From JADCRZ01 sp965200945 (lineage in GTDB: Bacteria; Bacteroidota; Bacteroidia; Chitinophagales; Chitinophagaceae): a stretch of 64,000 bases of DNA. Position 1 is the first letter of the stretch. Every line of letters begins with the position of its first letter. This document shows positions 50,491-57,750 of this stretch, one piece after another. The notes under the pieces were generated by a model. It was given only the letters and a program-made list of their open reading frames with translations, had not been told where the DNA came from and searched no databases. The translations under genes were made by a program, and so were the position numbers. The DNA lies in NCBI GenBank assembly GCA_965200945.1, contig OZ241749.1:4588001-4652000 (forward strand). The letters are read 5' to 3'.

Positions 50491-51882
50491 TTATAGTAAA
50501 GTTCCTTCAAGGAACAGATACGCAACGGAAAAGTAAATGATCAGGCCGGTCACATCTACCAGGGTGGCTACAAAAGGAGCCGAAGATACTGCGGGGTCGG
50601 CGCCGAGTCTTTTCAGGATGATAGGCAGCATGGAACCGCTGAGGCTGCCCCATAACACTACGCCCACCAGTGAGAACCCTACCACGAACGCGATCAGCAG
50701 GAAATGCGGACCGTATGCATCTGGAAAGAAGCGGGCCCATACCAGTACCCGTACAAAACCGATGATGCCCAGCATGGCGCCCAGCAATAAGCCCGACAGG
50801 ATCTCCCTGCGCATCACCCGCCACCAGTCATATACGCCGATCTCGTCGGTGGCCATGGCCTGGATGATGAGGGTGGAAGCCTGCGAGCCGCTGTTGCCGC
50901 CGCTGGAGATGATCAGCGGGATGAACAGCGTAAGCACCAGCGCCTTGCCGATCTCGTCTTCGAAATAGCCCATGGCCGTTGCCGTGAGCATCTCGCCGAG
51001 AAAGAGCACGACCAGCCAGGTGATCCTTTTTTTGAACAGGCGGAACAGGGGAATTTCGAGGTACGGTTCGTCCAGTGCTTCGGTACCTCCGATCTTCTGG
51101 ATGTCTTCGCTGAACTCTTCACTGGCCACCCAGAGCATATCGTCGATGGTCACAATACCCAGCAGGATGTTGTGACCATCGACCACCGGAAGGGCTACCC
51201 GGTTGTTCATTTTGAACGTCTGGTTGGCCACTTCCTGGTCGTCATTTACGTTCAGTGTAATATAGCGATCATCGATAATATCGGATACTTTTTTGTCGGG
51301 CGTCGCGAGAATGATTTCGCGGATCCTGATATCGTCCACAAACTCACCCTTGTCGTTCACCACGTAGATCACGTCGATGGTTTCGCTGTCGCGGCCAAAG
51401 GCGCGGATGTGATCCAGCACTTCCTGCATGTTCCAGTCGAGGTTCACGGCGATGTAGTCGGGCGTCATGAGCCGGCCCACGCTGCCTTCCGGATAGCCGA
51501 GCAGCGAGAGGGTGATCCTTCTTTCTTCGGGGTCGAGGGTCTTGATCAGTTCTTTGACCACTTCGCTGGGAAGCTCGCCCAGAAAGGCGGTGCGGTCATC
51601 GGCGGGCAGTTCGTTGAGCAGTTCGGCGGTCTGGAAGGGGGGCAGTTCCTGTATGATGGTTTTCTGGATGGGCACATCGATGATCTTGAAAACGGATGCT
51701 GCGCGGTGTATGCTCATGTTGCCGATGATCTGGCTTGCATAGTCCTCGAACTCGTAGATCAGTTCCGCCACGTCGCTGATGTTGAGGCTGTTCAGAAACT
51801 CTTTCACCTGAAGCTTGTCTTCGCTAGCGATGATCTCCTTAAATTGCTCCCTGATATCCGGTGTTTCTAGTTCCATGGCCAT
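50491..51882 (-). CDS. mgtE: Magnesium transporter MgtE
   Basis: A 463-aa magnesium channel of standard build. An N-terminal helical superhelix (about residues 10-135) contains ELPPFQTAELLNELPADDRTAFLGEL. Two CBS domains come next (about 140-265; PDYIAVNLDWNMQEVLDHIR and VDGHNILLGIVTIDDML). Then come five membrane helices with the selectivity segment FIPLIISSGGNSGSQASTLIIQA, as in MgtE pores. A TATTTTTG box ends 5 nt before its ATG at 51882, suggesting a leaderless transcript. The S9 peptidase gene follows after 10 bp. Confidence 0.93.
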   Translation of the reverse strand: MAMELETPDIREQFKEIIASEDKLQVKEFLNSLNISDVAELIYEFEDYASQIIGNMSIHRAASVFKIIDVPIQKTIIQELPPFQTAELLNELPADDRTAFLGELPSEVVKELIKTLDPEERRITLSLLGYPEGSVGRLMTPDYIAVNLDWNMQEVLDHIRAFGRDSETIDVIYVVNDKGEFVDDIRIREIILATPDKKVSDIIDDRYITLNVNDDQEVANQTFKMNNRVALPVVDGHNILLGIVTIDDMLWVASEEFSEDIQKIGGTEALDEPYLEIPLFRLFKKRITWLVVLFLGEMLTATAMGYFEDEIGKALVLTLFIPLIISSGGNSGSQASTLIIQAMATDEIGVYDWWRVMRREILSGLLLGAMLGIIGFVRVLVWARFFPDAYGPHFLLIAFVVGFSLVGVVLWGSLSGSMLPIILKRLGADPAVSSAPFVATLVDVTGLIIYFSVAYLFLEGTLL

Positions 51883-51886
51883 ATTT

Positions 51887-51894
51887 CAAAAATA
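51887..51894 (-). promoter_or_regulatory. -7 box immediately before the mgtE start
   Basis: TATTTTTG on the minus strand, ending 5 nt upstream of the ATG, the same spacing as at 3383 and 16318. Predicts a leaderless mRNA for mgtE and the S9 peptidase. Confidence 0.45.
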
Positions 51895-52003
51895 CGATGT
51901 TCATATAGTTCAGAATGGCTTTCTTGCATAAATAACATCAGCCGCGAACAGACGGCGGCCCGGAAGCGACCGGCCGGTTCCGGTATCATAAAATACGTAT
52001 ACT

Positions 52004-52387
52004 ATGATTCTACCTTGTTTGCATGTAGCCCCCACCGAAACCATGGGAAGAGGTGTTTTTACTTCCGAAGACCTGCGCAAAGGCACCGTGATCGAGATCT
52101 CGCCGGTGCTGGTGCTGAACAAAAAAGACTGGAATACCCTCGACGAAACATTCCTGAAAAACTATGTGTTCGAGTGGGGGCCCAAGCTCGATCACTGTTG
52201 CGTGGCGCTGGGGTATGTGTCGCTCTACAACCATGCCTACAAAAGCAACTGCGAATACGAAATGGATTACGACGAGGTGATCATCTCCGTCAAAACCGTC
52301 CGCCGCATCAAAGCCGGCGAAGAGCTCTTCATCAACTACAACGGCAGCTGGAACAACACCACGCCGCTGTGGTTTGATGCAAAGTAG
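52004..52387 (+). CDS. Small SET-domain protein (putative protein-lysine methyltransferase)
   Basis: A 127-aa protein that is nearly all SET domain. Visible landmarks are GRGVFTSEDLRKGTVIEISPV (first SET motif), ALGYVSLYNHAYKSNCEYEMDYD (the NHxxxxN-type motif that contacts AdoMet) and GEELFINYNGSW (the ELxxDY-type motif with N in place of D). The function of bacterial SET proteins is mostly unknown; a role on ribosomal or other proteins is possible. The repeat copy 2 begins 19 bp after its stop codon. Confidence 0.85.
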   Translation: MILPCLHVAPTETMGRGVFTSEDLRKGTVIEISPVLVLNKKDWNTLDETFLKNYVFEWGPKLDHCCVALGYVSLYNHAYKSNCEYEMDYDEVIISVKTVRRIKAGEELFINYNGSWNNTTPLWFDAK

Positions 52388-52405
52388 GCGGGGGCAAGTC
52401 GATGT

Positions 52406-52660
52406 GTACTTTTTGTTTTGCAACAAAAAGTACCAAAAAATGCAAGGCTGTTGAAATGGGGCTAAAATTTACGCTATTGCGCGGGCAACGGACATGCTAT
52501 CATTTGGCGGTAGTAGGGGTTTGGGCCTTTGCATGAAGGGGCAGTGGAATAGAACCAGACGTGTCCGTTGCACCAAATAGCCGCCTGCGGCAGGCCATTT
52601 GGTCTCGCTCCATTCCGTAAATTTCTTCACGCCCCATTTCAAAGGCCGGGGAGAAGAGAT
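52406..52660. repeat. Dispersed structured repeat, copy 2
   Basis: The hairpin at 52406-52433 (GTACTTTTTGTT, loop TTGC, AACAAAAAGTAC) is followed after 19 bp by the 188-bp core at 52453-52640, and then the same AAAGGCCGGGGAGA tail as copy 1. The last 81 bp of the core are identical to copy 1, and the hairpin arms differ in sequence but still pair perfectly. It sits in a convergent intergenic region, like copy 1. Confidence 0.85.
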
Positions 52661-52964
52661 AGAGAGAAGAAGAAAGGGGACAAAAGCAGCAGAAACTGGG
52701 AGCAAGCCATTAAGCGGTAGCTTTCGAAATCCCCTCCCGGGAGGGGTGGGTTAAAGCCGCACTGGCAGCGTGGTTCAGGGAAAAAAGCCCTGAAGGTCGC
52801 CGGGAATTCCATCAACGTTTATCAGGACAATTCGTCAAATCCGCTAAATCCAGGTTAAGATAAAAAACAGCGACCCGGCGACCGGTCATCCACCCTTCCC
52901 GCGAATCGGTTCATCAGGTTCTTTTCTGGTTCTGGTGAAAAAACAGGGCTAAATACGCCACTCC
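52661..52964. other. Intergenic remainder with two short palindromes
   Basis: About 300 bp with no gene. A perfect 16-bp palindrome CCCCTCCCGGGAGGGG lies at 52731-52746. A hairpin TTCAGGG-N7-CCCTGAA lies at 52774-52794. The rest is unremarkable. Confidence 0.55.
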
Positions 52965-54392
52965 TCACAACCCCGTAACTACCAAGGCTGCATGGCCTTT
53001 CAGGCTGGCCTGGAGGAGGAGTTGGTCGTTGGTGATCACCAGTCCGGTCAGGGTGAGGCGGGTGGTGGTGCCGGTGGAGTATATGTTGGGGGCAAAGCGG
53101 TGCTGCAATGCCTGGTCGAGTTCGGCTTTGTGCTGGCTGTAGAGTCGGGGAATATTTATGACGGCCTGCGAGCGGAGCATGCGCAGGATCCGTTTGTTGA
53201 AAAAGGTTTTACCGGCATTGAGCACAAAGCTGCGGGAACGCAGGGAGAAGTTGAGGTCGGGCACCGATATGATCTGCCTGACTGAATCAAGCACCGGCGT
53301 GCCGGTCAGGTAAATGACGCCGCGGCGGCTTCCGGAAAATCGGGCTTTCAGCTCTACCTGCCGGTTGCCGATGGCCTGCACGGCCAGACTGTCGATCCGG
53401 ATGGATTCACCCCTGATGGGAAAAGTTTTTTGTTGAACGGCCAGGCTCAGCAGCCGGCTGATAAATGGATAATCGTACCGGGCGTTGGCATACAGCGCAA
53501 AGCCTTCCGGCACTTCTTCGTTTACAAGCTGTGGTAACGCGCTGCCCGGGGAAGCAGCATTGGTGGAAGCGAGCCGGGGAAAGCACGTAAGCCCTGCCTT
53601 CATCGAAATGGTATCACCGCTGTAGCTGAGCGGTCCTATTTTAAATGATGACAAGTTCGCCGATAAAACCCCGTACCGGTTGAGGACGATATTCCTTCTT
53701 ACGCCCGCTTCAATTTTCCGGATCACCGGCGAAATGGTCAGTGCGGCAATATCATGATCGAGCGATGCCGCGAATTCATTCATGGAGCTGCGCACGGTGC
53801 TCATGACCATATCCGTGATATCCGTGTTGAGAAAGGTGACGGAACATTTATCAACCGGGTTCACCGATCGTACAACCGATCTGCTGCGCATGGTATAGTT
53901 CGGCAGGAAGCGGACCGCTGACCCGATGGTAACCTCCACCCGCCGCAGCGGCTCACCGTTGAAGCCGCAGCTTCCGTTGATCCAGGGCGCCACCTGTTTG
54001 CCCATCACACAAACACTTTTGCTGCCGGCTACCTGATAATTGCCGGTGACCGATATCAGGATCTGGTTGTTGATGCAGGAAAATTTCAGGGCAGACCTCA
54101 CGAACCGGTACTTGTACCTGAAATCACATCCGTACGGCGTGTAGTTGGGCCACTGCGTGGAGGCAAACTCAGGCGGGGCGAGTGTTTCGGCTTTGTCGAG
54201 GAATGGCTTTGCCCAGATCTTCACCGGGATGCTGATCACCGATTCGGGCTGCGGTGGCAGCGTATCACGCAGCGAGGCGGCGATCATGCGGGTGCTACTG
54301 CAGGACGGAAGCAGGAAGAGCAGCATGCAACCCGCAAGGGAGGTCTGCGAAAGGAAGAAAAACAGTTGCTGGCGAACGGAAGTTTTTTGCAT
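52965..54392 (-). CDS. DUF4403 family lipoprotein
   Basis: A 475-aa exported protein. A long N-terminal signal (residues 1-31) ends in a lipobox LLPSC. The body has DUF4403 features: SVISIPVKIWAKPFLDKAETL near the start, repeated beta-rich halves, the central ALTISPVIRKIEAGVRRNIVLNRYG, and a late LNAGKTFFNKRILRMLRSQAVINIPRLYSQH. The family resembles lipid-binding tubular (BPI/SMP-like) folds, but its role is not established. It is monocistronic, convergent with the SET gene and divergent from the DoxX-type gene. Confidence 0.82.
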   Translation of the reverse strand: MQKTSVRQQLFFFLSQTSLAGCMLLFLLPSCSSTRMIAASLRDTLPPQPESVISIPVKIWAKPFLDKAETLAPPEFASTQWPNYTPYGCDFRYKYRFVRSALKFSCINNQILISVTGNYQVAGSKSVCVMGKQVAPWINGSCGFNGEPLRRVEVTIGSAVRFLPNYTMRSRSVVRSVNPVDKCSVTFLNTDITDMVMSTVRSSMNEFAASLDHDIAALTISPVIRKIEAGVRRNIVLNRYGVLSANLSSFKIGPLSYSGDTISMKAGLTCFPRLASTNAASPGSALPQLVNEEVPEGFALYANARYDYPFISRLLSLAVQQKTFPIRGESIRIDSLAVQAIGNRQVELKARFSGSRRGVIYLTGTPVLDSVRQIISVPDLNFSLRSRSFVLNAGKTFFNKRILRMLRSQAVINIPRLYSQHKAELDQALQHRFAPNIYSTGTTTRLTLTGLVITNDQLLLQASLKGHAALVVTGL

Positions 54393-54529
54393 GAGACGCT
54401 TTCAGGAATGACAGACCGGCTGTCATCAGAATAGGTAAATTTACCGGATCGTGTGTTGTGCATCACGGTAAAAAATAGAAAGAGCCCAGGCTTTCACTGT
54501 GCCTGCAAATTTTTCTGCAAACCGCGTTT

Positions 54530-54991
54530 ATGAAACCGCTGTATGTTTTACTGGTCACTTTTGCTGTCTGTCTGGCCGCTACCTGGCTGATTGGCCATCA
54601 GGCAGATTGGAGACTTTCGGGCAGGATCGCAATGTCGGTGATGATGCTGTTCACCGCCTCCGGCCATTTTGCCTTTCCAAAAGGGATGGCTATGATGCTG
54701 CCCTCCTTTGTTCCGTATAAAGTTCCGATGGTTTACTTCTCCGGTATCATTGAAATTGCCGCGGCTGCCGGACTGCTGATACCTTCCCTGCAGCATGCCA
54801 CAGCGTGGCTGCTCATCTTGTTCTTTGTTTTGATCCTGCCTGCCAACATCCATGCCGCGTTAAAGCGGGTCGATTACCGGCGGGGCACATACGAAGGCCC
54901 CGGCCCGTGCTATCTCTGGCTGCGTGTGCCCCTGCAGATCGTGTTCATTGCATGGGTTTACTGGTCTGCGGCCATGCCACGGGTGCCCTGA
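54530..54991 (+). CDS. DoxX-family small membrane protein
   Basis: A 153-aa protein with four predicted membrane helices. The segments MSVMMLFTASGHFAF, PYKVPMVYFSGIIEIAAAAGLLIPSL and WLLILFFVLILPANIHAAL match the DoxX/SURF4-type four-helix family, including the helix-2/helix-3 acidic and glycine positions (GIIEIAAAAGLL). Functions differ across the family, from quinone-related to redox roles; none can be assigned. It lies upstream of pdxH, from which it is separated by a short palindromic repeat and a promoter. Confidence 0.82.
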   Translation: MKPLYVLLVTFAVCLAATWLIGHQADWRLSGRIAMSVMMLFTASGHFAFPKGMAMMLPSFVPYKVPMVYFSGIIEIAAAAGLLIPSLQHATAWLLILFFVLILPANIHAALKRVDYRRGTYEGPGPCYLWLRVPLQIVFIAWVYWSAAMPRVP

Positions 54992-55045
54992 GCGGCAAGG
55001 TGCTTCATCCACGGAGCACACCTTGCGTGGCATACATTTAGGCAG

Positions 55046-55067
55046 GAGACGCCCGGCATGGCGTCTC
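55046..55067. repeat. GAGACGC-type short palindrome, copy 3
   Basis: A 22-bp palindrome with GGCAT centre, nearly identical to copy 2. It lies 16 bp upstream of the pdxH -7 box, in the place of the -33 region. Confidence 0.72.
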
Positions 55068-55083
55068 TACCAGGAGAATCTTC

Positions 55084-55091
55084 TACATTTG
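55084..55091 (+). promoter_or_regulatory. -7 box for pdxH
   Basis: TACATTTG, a perfect TAnnTTTG match, 20 bp before the pdxH ATG at 55112. The leader would be about 15 nt. The -33 position falls inside palindrome copy 3. Confidence 0.5.
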
Positions 55092-55111
55092 TCTCCTCAA
55101 TCAATCATACC

Positions 55112-55753
55112 ATGTCTTCTATCGCAGATATACGGAAAGATTACAAGTTGCAGTCACTCTCGGAGGAGGATGTGGCCGGGGAGCCGATCGAACAGTTCCG
55201 GAAATGGTGGGATGAAGCCATCCGTGCACAGATCGAGGAAGTGAATGCCATGACGCTGGCCACTGCTTCCGCCGAAGGCATCCCTTCGGCAAGGATCGTT
55301 TTGCTGAAAGGGCTCACCGACGAAGGTTTCACGTTCTTTACAAACTACGAAAGCTACAAGGGGCGGCAGCTGGAAGACAATCCGCGGGCCTGCCTGGTAT
55401 TTTTCTGGAAAGAGCTGGAACGGCAGGTGAGGGTCACCGGCATCACCGAAAAGCTGGGCGCGGAAGAAAGCGATGCTTATTTCGGCAGCCGGCCGCTCCT
55501 GAGCCGCATCGGTGCCTGGGCCTCTCCGCAAAGCCAGGTGATCGAAAGCCGCGCCTGGCTAGAGCTGGAAAACGAAACCTTCACCCGCGAGTTCGCCGAT
55601 CAGATGATCAAACGCCCGCCCTACTGGGGTGGCTACCGCGTAAAACCGCTCGGCGTAGAGTTCTGGCAGGGCCGCCGCAACCGCCTGCACGACCGCATCC
55701 AGTTCCTCCTGCAGGAAGACGGCACCTGGAAGAGGGAACGGCTGGCACCGTAA
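55112..55753 (+). CDS. pdxH: Pyridoxamine 5'-phosphate oxidase
   Basis: A 213-aa FMN enzyme that oxidises pyridoxamine or pyridoxine 5'-phosphate to PLP. The start at 55112 (MSSIADIRKDYKLQSL) matches the family N-terminus; an in-frame ATG at 55058 lies in the promoter region. FMN and substrate sites are ARIVLLKG, FFTNYESYKGRQL, FWKELERQVRVTG, ASPQSQ and the C-terminal PPYWGGYRVKPLGVEFWQGRRNRLHDR, including the conserved R...H pair. Length is standard. It is likely expressed alone. Confidence 0.95.
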   Translation: MSSIADIRKDYKLQSLSEEDVAGEPIEQFRKWWDEAIRAQIEEVNAMTLATASAEGIPSARIVLLKGLTDEGFTFFTNYESYKGRQLEDNPRACLVFFWKELERQVRVTGITEKLGAEESDAYFGSRPLLSRIGAWASPQSQVIESRAWLELENETFTREFADQMIKRPPYWGGYRVKPLGVEFWQGRRNRLHDRIQFLLQEDGTWKRERLAP

Positions 55754-55930
55754 AAAATGATGCACACAGGACCGATGATATTCGGTAGAGATTGATGCGG
55801 TTGTGTATGCGGAAGGTTTCTGGGGCTTCTTTCCTAGATTCGTTTTGCTGTAGGAAAATAATCAGATAGTTTTGTTTCAACAAAGACGGCCCGGCCCGTC
55901 GTATGACCTGTTTAAAACTATTCTTCCCGG

Positions 55931-57037
55931 ATGCCTCCCCCGTACAATCAGTTCAAAGCCATGCTGGCCATCACCAGGGCCAGCTTTAAATCCATCTTCA
56001 GAAGTCCTTCTGCGGTTGTGTTCAGCATCGCTTTCCCCCTTATCTTCATCCTCGTGTTCGGGTTTATAGGCGGCGGAAGCAGGGTATCGCTGAAGATCAG
56101 TTTCAGCAAGGATTCCGATACCACCAACGCCATTTACCAGGCCCTGAAAAATGTGAGCGGGATCTCCATCGTACAGGCCGATGACCGGAAAATAAAGGAA
56201 GACCTGGAAAAAGGCCGGCTCGACGGGGTCGTGAAGATCCGGAAAAACGGCACTGCCTCGCCCGCCTACACCATCAACATCAAAAGCTCGGAAGCGGTCA
56301 ATCCGCAGAACACCCGGGTGCTCGAATCCATTCTTACCTCCATCATCAGCGGCATCGACAAACGGATCTATCCCGTTACGCCCACCATCGCCGCCATCAA
56401 CCAGAACATCGAACAGGTAAAGGGCAGAACCTATCGCACCATCGATTTCATCCTGCCCGGACAACTCGGTTTCTCCCTTTTGAGCGCCGGTGTTTTCGGC
56501 GTGGCTTTTTTATTTTTCAATCTCCGGCAGACGCTTGTGCTGAAACGTTTTTTTGCCACGCCCATCAACCGCTCGTATATCGTGTTCGGAGAAGGGCTCA
56601 GCCGCATCCTGTTCCAGCTCATTACTTCCATCATCATCCTGCTGGCGGGGCATTTCTTTTTCAAGTTCACACTGGTGCACGGTGTTGTCACTTTCCTGGA
56701 ACTGCTCGTGCTGAGCTTTCTGGGATTGATGGTGTTCATGGGATATGGTTTTATCGTGAGCGGATTGTCGAAGAGCGAGAGCTCCATCCCGCCGCTGGCC
56801 AACCTGATCACGCTGCCCCAGTTCCTGCTGTCGGGCACTTTTTTTTCGATCGATGCTTTTCCTTCCTGGCTGCAACCAATCTGCAGAGTGTTGCCGCTGA
56901 CCCACCTGAACAACGCCATGCGCAACGTGGCCTTCGAAGGCGCCCACCTCACCGATTGCGGCAAAGAGATCGGCATCCTGCTTCTCTGGGGCATTGCAGC
57001 CTATGCCATAGCGGTAAAAGTTTTCCGCTGGGAATAA
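55931..57037 (+). CDS. ABC-2 type transporter permease
   Basis: A 368-aa membrane protein of the ABC-2 permease family. Layout is one N-terminal helix (about residues 28-48, FSIAFPLIFILVFGFIGG), a long periplasmic domain (about 50-165, with IVQADDRKIKEDLEKGRLDGVVKI), and then five to six helices. These include LPGQLGFSLLSAGVFGVAFLF and YGFIVSGLSKSESSIPPLANLITLPQFLLSGTFFSIDAFPSWLQ, the ABC-2 signature. Such permeases export drugs, lipids or polysaccharides with a separate ATPase. No ATP-binding gene is adjacent, so the partner lies elsewhere or it is an orphan. The true start may be an internal ATG at MLAITRASF. Confidence 0.85.
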   Translation: MPPPYNQFKAMLAITRASFKSIFRSPSAVVFSIAFPLIFILVFGFIGGGSRVSLKISFSKDSDTTNAIYQALKNVSGISIVQADDRKIKEDLEKGRLDGVVKIRKNGTASPAYTINIKSSEAVNPQNTRVLESILTSIISGIDKRIYPVTPTIAAINQNIEQVKGRTYRTIDFILPGQLGFSLLSAGVFGVAFLFFNLRQTLVLKRFFATPINRSYIVFGEGLSRILFQLITSIIILLAGHFFFKFTLVHGVVTFLELLVLSFLGLMVFMGYGFIVSGLSKSESSIPPLANLITLPQFLLSGTFFSIDAFPSWLQPICRVLPLTHLNNAMRNVAFEGAHLTDCGKEIGILLLWGIAAYAIAVKVFRWE

Positions 57038-57048
57038 GGACGCGTACA

Positions 57049-57066
57049 GACGCCAGGCCCGGCGTC
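57049..57066. repeat. GAGACGC-type short palindrome, copy 4
   Basis: GACGCCAGGCCCGGCGTC, an 18-bp palindrome lying 12 bp after the ABC-2 permease stop. It is 28 bp from copy 5, so two members sit in the same 95-bp gap. Confidence 0.65.
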
Positions 57067-57094
57067 TCCTGCGGCACGGGATCGATCCATTCAG

Positions 57095-57116
57095 GAAACG
57101 CGGTGCATCGCGTCTC
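57095..57116. repeat. GAGACGC-type short palindrome, divergent copy 5
   Basis: Imperfect palindrome with arms GAAACGCGG/TCGCGTCTC around TGCA, just upstream of the SRPBCC gene. Closest to the divergent copy 1 at 6777. Confidence 0.5.
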
Positions 57117-57132
57117 TGCGTAATTTCGTACC

Positions 57133-57615
57133 ATGAAATTCATCAAACTCGCGCTCATCAGTGCGGTCGTGCTGTTTCTGCTGGTGACGGCGCTGGCTTC
57201 CCTGCTGCCCTCCCACATCCGCATCTCGCGGGCGATCAATATCCGCGCAACACCGCAGCAGATTTCAGCGCGGCTCGCAGACTTTAAAAGCTGGAAGGAA
57301 TGGAATGAATACGTGAAAGCCCTTGCGCAGGCGGAAGTGACGGCAGACAGCATCCATGCGCCCGAACTCAGCATCGTGATGAAACAGGTGAAACCGGGTT
57401 CTGTGGAAACCGTATGGCACCAGCAGCGCAACGGCAAAAAATTTCCCGGTGTGTTTAACCTGATCACCAGCCAGTCGGTAACCACGGTGCAATGGTATTT
57501 CGAGTTCCATTTCAAATGGTACCCCTGGGAAAAGTTCAGCAGCATCACCTACGACAAACAGATCGGTCCGCAGATGGAAGCCTCGCTCGAAAACCTGCGC
57601 AAGATCCTGGAATAA
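57133..57615 (+). CDS. SRPBCC-fold protein with N-terminal membrane segment
   Basis: A 160-aa protein. Residues 1-25 form a hydrophobic signal anchor (FIKLALISAVVLFLLVTALASLL). The rest fits a polyketide cyclase/START-like SRPBCC domain: ISRAINIRATPQQISARLADFKSWKEWNEYVKAL is the usual beta-helix-helix start with the W..W pair, and TVQWYFEFHFKWYPWEKFSSI follows. It ends QMEASLENLRKILE, the closing helix. The fold binds hydrophobic ligands; ligand and function are not known. The promoter may lie among the palindromes upstream. Confidence 0.8.
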   Translation: MKFIKLALISAVVLFLLVTALASLLPSHIRISRAINIRATPQQISARLADFKSWKEWNEYVKALAQAEVTADSIHAPELSIVMKQVKPGSVETVWHQQRNGKKFPGVFNLITSQSVTTVQWYFEFHFKWYPWEKFSSITYDKQIGPQMEASLENLRKILE

Positions 57616-57750
57616 CTTTTTGCCGCCTTTCATCCCGCGGATTGTCCGCCCCCACAAATCAGGGACAGGAAACAACCATTCGTGCAGCGATTTTGTTCCT
57701 TTGTCGCTCTCAGTATATTACCACCTATCATAAACGATTAAATAACTGTT

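Noticed and set aside
43175..57116. GAGACGC palindromes as a CRISPR array
   Set aside because: Copies are kilobases apart or irregularly spaced, are palindromic themselves, and have no spacers of uniform length or cas genes.
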